Shown piece by piece: positions 60,419 to 64,000 of a DNA stretch of 64,000 bases (position 1 is its first letter; each line of letters begins with the position of its first letter). Source of the DNA: Mercurialis annua (lineage: Eukaryota; Streptophyta; Magnoliopsida; Malpighiales; Euphorbiaceae); assembly GCF_937616625.2 (NCBI RefSeq), contig NC_065570.1, forward strand, positions 12,720,001 to 12,784,000, in the 5' to 3' direction. The translations under genes and the position numbers were made by a program. The notes under the pieces were generated by a model. It was given only the letters and a program-made list of their open reading frames with translations. It searched no databases and was not told where the DNA came from.

Positions 60419-62763
60419 GATAAACAAACAAAAGAGAAGTTCAGGATACAGCAGCAAAAATTGCTTAGTAAAATAACAAAATCAGAAAGGGAGAGAAGTG
60501 CATAACCTTGCTCAAATGTTTCCAGTTCATCAATGCATTCTTCAACCACCAGAGGTGCCCTTGAAGCTCTTAACCAATCTTGTGTGCAAATGAGGGCTTC
60601 CACCAATTTAGGAGTTAATGAACTCCTAAAGCAATCCAATACCCTTCCCCCAGCACTGAAGGAAGACTCAGAAGCAACAGTAGAAATGGGAACACCAAGA
60701 ATATCTCGAGCAAGCTTAGACAAAATTGGAAACCTTTGGGCATTTTGCTTCCACCACTTTAAAACCTCAAGTTCCTCTCCGTCCTCCATTAAATCCTCAG
60801 TAAGGTATACTTCCAGTTCACTCTTTCGAGTGCTTGAAGTTCCCATTTCTATTCTATGCTGCTTAAATCTTTCTTTCATAACTGAAGGAGGCTTTCTTGA
60901 ACTGGATGCATGCACAAGACTGGGGACTGAGCCTGAGGCATTGCCTCCTTGAGGTTGACCCAGTTGGGTTTGAGAACCCACAACAGCAGTATTGTTTCCA
61001 CTTCCACCACAATCATACAAGCATTTGTACTCATTATACAAACTAGTTAGCTCATCAACAACAGACTTAAACAGAAGCAGACCCTTCTCATTACCAAACA
61101 TAATTTTCAAAGAATATTCCATACCATCTAACTTAGAGGTAGGATCAAATATATAAGCAAAAAAAATCAGCTTGTTCATCTTTTCAGGATCGCCCCAATA
61201 CTTATCAAACTTAAGTTTCATTTTTTGACCCACCAATTTGACATCAACATCACTGCTTTCTATCATATCAGTCAGAACCACATTCAAATCACAAATCTCT
61301 TGAAAGTGCATATATGCAGTCACATATAGAGAACCAGATATTCGCAAAGTGACATAGTAAAAATGAGATAGACAATCAGCAAACTTCCTTACCATTTCCC
61401 AGTCTAAAGCATCAGGAATGCCACCATTCAAATCACTTCTAAAAGAGGACTCATCCTCATCAAATTTTTCAAAGGCTTTTTCATACAAGCATGCAGTGGT
61501 AAGCATCAAGAAGGTTGAATTCCAACGAGTGGGAACATCAAGACATAAGCATTTTTTAGTTTGAATGCCTACAAACTCAGCAGCCTCCTTGAATTTTCTA
61601 AGCCTAGCAGGACTGTTTCTGATATATCTAACACACTCCCTAACTTTCTTAACAGAAGCATTCAAATCCTTAAGACCATCACTTACAACAAGATTCAAAA
61701 TGTGAGCTATACATCTCATATGCAAAAACTGCCCCTTAGCAACCCCAGTTCCCCAAGCAAGCAATGCTTTCCTAAAGGTATTGACTGCAACATCATTACT
61801 AGAAGCATTGTCCATAGTAATGGTAAACACATTTTTAAGACCCCAGTCAAGCAAACAATTCTCTAAAGACTTGGATATATACTCACCCCTATGACCAGTT
61901 ACAGGCATAAATGCAATAATACGTTTATGCAAAACCCAGTCATCATCAACCCAGTGGAAAGTTACACACATGTAATTAATCTTCTGAATACTTGTCCATG
62001 TATATGTTGTTATACTGACCCTCTAACTATGACTCTTTAAGAAAGCTTTTAGTTTTAACCTTTCATCAGCATACAATTTAAAGCAGTCTCTTGTAACAGT
62101 CCACCTAGAGGGTATGATAAATCTAGGACAAGCAGTATTCATCAATTCTTTAAACCCCAACCCTTTAACAAATCTAAATGGTAGCTCATCTGCAATTATC
62201 ATATAAGCTATAGCTTGCCTAACAGACGCTTGACAAAATTTCCAGGCTCCCACATTAACTCTATTATCATCAACAACATTACCAACAACAACAGGATGCA
62301 ATGTCAACAAACACTGCCTAGTCTGCTTACTATGTGGGTTTTTTAAGCAGGCCAGCATGTGTGCTCTTAAAGTAGAGGTCCCATTCAATTTACTATGACA
62401 ATTATAAAGTCTAGCACAGTACAAACATTTTGCAGTAAGGACTCTACCATTATCATCACACACTCTTTCAAAATGATCCCAGACAGGAGATCTACTAACC
62501 GTTTGCCTCCTCTTTCTAGATTGAGGATTAGTATCAATTGCTTGCTGAGGCACAGGTTGAGGTCTAGTGGTTCCCTCAATCAATGACGCATCAACAGGAG
62601 CAGGACTGGGAGCAATATTGCTCTCAGTCCCAGCTTCTTGAACTGTAGGCATCTGTAAAATAAACAAGAGAAAGTCAGATACCTTTGAATTAACAGAATA
62701 CAAAACATAGTAATAATTAACAAAACAGAAAAAATCATTTCTTACCATTGAATCTGTTGCCAT
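60370..62763 (-). pseudogene. hAT transposase (BED zinc finger), one internal stop
   Basis: Probable exon 1 is 62763-62746 (MATDSM), an intron runs 62745-62653, and exon 2 starts at 62652. The BED-type finger VWDHFERVCDDNGRVLTAKCLYCARLYNCHSKLNGTSTLRAHMLAC (residues split here by position: C-x2-C then H-x4-C) lies at about 62500-62365. One TAG at 62025-62023 interrupts the frame after LKSHS; translation resumes without shift as RVSITTYTWTSIQKINYMC, the conserved catalytic-core start. After it come FTITMDNASSND, HMRCIAHILNLVV, VPTRWNSTFLML and the C-terminal hAT dimerisation block with ILGVPISTVASESSFSAGGR. This is the RICESLEEPER/DAYSLEEPER-type branch. Apart from the stop the protein is continuous, so the damage is recent. 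Confidence 0.88.
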
Positions 62764-63745
62764 CAGATTCTTAATCCCTCAATAAAAAAAGAAAGAGATC
62801 AAACTTTGCTCCCACCAGAAAGTCTAAGATCAAACTTTTGATTTTGATTCCAACCAACAGAACAGAAAGAGATCAAACTGTGCTCCCACCACAAGTAAGG
62901 TTCAACCACCAACACTTCAATCCTCAAAAACCAGAGAAGAGATATGAATGAGTAATAGAAAATAATTACAATATCAAACACAGAAAGACACGAACAGGTT
63001 ACAACAAAGTACTCACCTTTTTTCAATCTGATGTTCACAAATGAAATGAATCGGTGCTCAAAAGTCAGATCCAACAGATTAAGCACGAAATATGCAAGAA
63101 TCAAACACAGAAAGAGAGACCCATTAGTTAAAATCGAACACAGATACTTCAAGCATGAAACTTGATTAAAATGAAATCAAAATACTAAAAAACCCTCACT
63201 GCGATGTTGTTCTTCACTAATTATTAACAGAGAGTTAATAAAATTGGAGGCATGTTCTTTTAAATGAGAAACAACATCATGAACTGAAAAGGTGTAGATG
63301 AAACTTGGGGTGGGATTGAGTGTCTGTGAAGAGAAAACTTAGGTTTGGGGTTTCATTCAGTGAACTGAAGAGAGAAAACAAGAGAGAAAGAGGCTGTGTG
63401 CAAAATGAAATGAGCGATATAGGTTTAGGGTTTTTTAATGAGAGAATATATACCCTGCACAAAACGCTGCGTTTTTGTGTAGGGTTACTCGCTGAGTCAC
63501 ACGCTCTGCTCTCCCCACGTGCGAGTTCCTTCAGTTTAAAACGACGTCGTTTTCTTAATCGGTTTTTCGGTTAAATCGGTTGACTCATAACCATAGCCGA
63601 ATCGTTTATCATTAACCAAAATTTTCCCTATACCTGGACCAAACGGTGCCGTTTTCTTCATTACTGCCGAATTGAATTTCCTTATTCGGTTTAATTCGGT
63701 CGATTTAATTCGGTCGATTTGATTTATGCACACCCCTAGGTTATT
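62764..63745. mobile_element. hAT 5' leader and terminal region
   Basis: Upstream of the transposase is a non-coding leader, then TCGGTT/TTCGGT-rich DNA at 63545-63730 that ends GCACACCCCTA near 63739. Read inverted, that end is TAGGGGTGTGC, a typical hAT terminus. The opposite terminus may be near TAGGGACAAG at about 60333. No matching 8-bp flanks could be identified, so the boundaries stay open. Confidence 0.45.
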
Positions 63746-64000
63746 ACAGATCAGTTCGATTATTTTAATTCGATTTATAGTAAAAGTTAACTAAATATTT
63801 TTATGTTCAAAATCTAATTTTGCTCTCCGTTTAATTATAGCTTATAAATGTTCATTTTTTATATTATAAATTTATAGTAAATTATTTTAGTTAGACAATT
63901 TTTATTTTAATTAGTTTACAATCAATTTACTAAGAATTAATTTTAAGTTGGTTTACTTTAGATTGACGTCCAATTTATTTTTTTTCCTACATTTAGTTTA
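63746..64000. other. AT-rich window end, nothing seen
   Basis: Simple AT-rich sequence without gene, RNA or delimited repeat. Confidence 0.4.

Overview
This is nuclear DNA from a flowering plant, most likely a eudicot. The genes are split by GT-AG introns, the intergenic DNA is AT-rich, and the repeats are plant types (Ty1/copia, Ty3/gypsy, LINE, hAT, Helitron, Stowaway-like and many long-TIR foldback elements). I cannot name the species. All gene models were built by hand: splice sites were read from the sequence and the reading frame was checked across every junction.

Seven host genes are visible. From left to right they are: farnesyl diphosphate synthase (minus, 12 exons, 272-4830); a HAD-family phosphoglycolate phosphatase 2-like gene (plus, 11 exons, 14569-18389); an oligopeptide transporter of the OPT family (minus, 6 exons, 18660-22274), convergent with the phosphatase; a D6PK-like AGCVIII protein kinase (plus, 2 coding exons, 34882-38574); a universal-stress-protein-domain gene (minus, 4 exons, 39519-42968), convergent with the kinase; organellar, probably mitochondrial, ribosomal protein bL20 (minus, 2 exons, 45541-48417); and a WAT1/UMAMIT-like EamA transporter (plus, 7 exons, 50018-55102) that is broken. 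These are ordinary housekeeping and signalling genes with no operon-like relation.

The space between and inside the genes is mostly transposon-derived. 5-14.5 kb holds decayed copia gag and LINE remains, a foldback element, an LTR-like piece and a short Helitron. 22.3-34 kb holds a foldback element, an eight-copy tandem array of about 183 bp, a 596-bp hAT-type element and a decayed Ty3/gypsy element with gag and protease but no reverse transcriptase. 55.8-60.3 kb is retrotransposon-like and carries a 1,059-bp nested long-TIR element. 60.3-63.7 kb is a hAT transposon whose transposase is almost intact.

The most striking pattern is a set of foldback (long inverted repeat) elements. Six have perfect 9-10 bp target-site duplications, as expected for Mutator-like transposition, and many sit in introns. 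The WAT1-like gene carries four of them: three in introns, and one 1,248-bp element that is one giant hairpin inserted in its last coding exon. The same gene has an in-frame TAA in exon 6. A second unexplained pattern is an unnamed repeat of about 100-150 bp; all seven copies I found lie in introns of five different genes.
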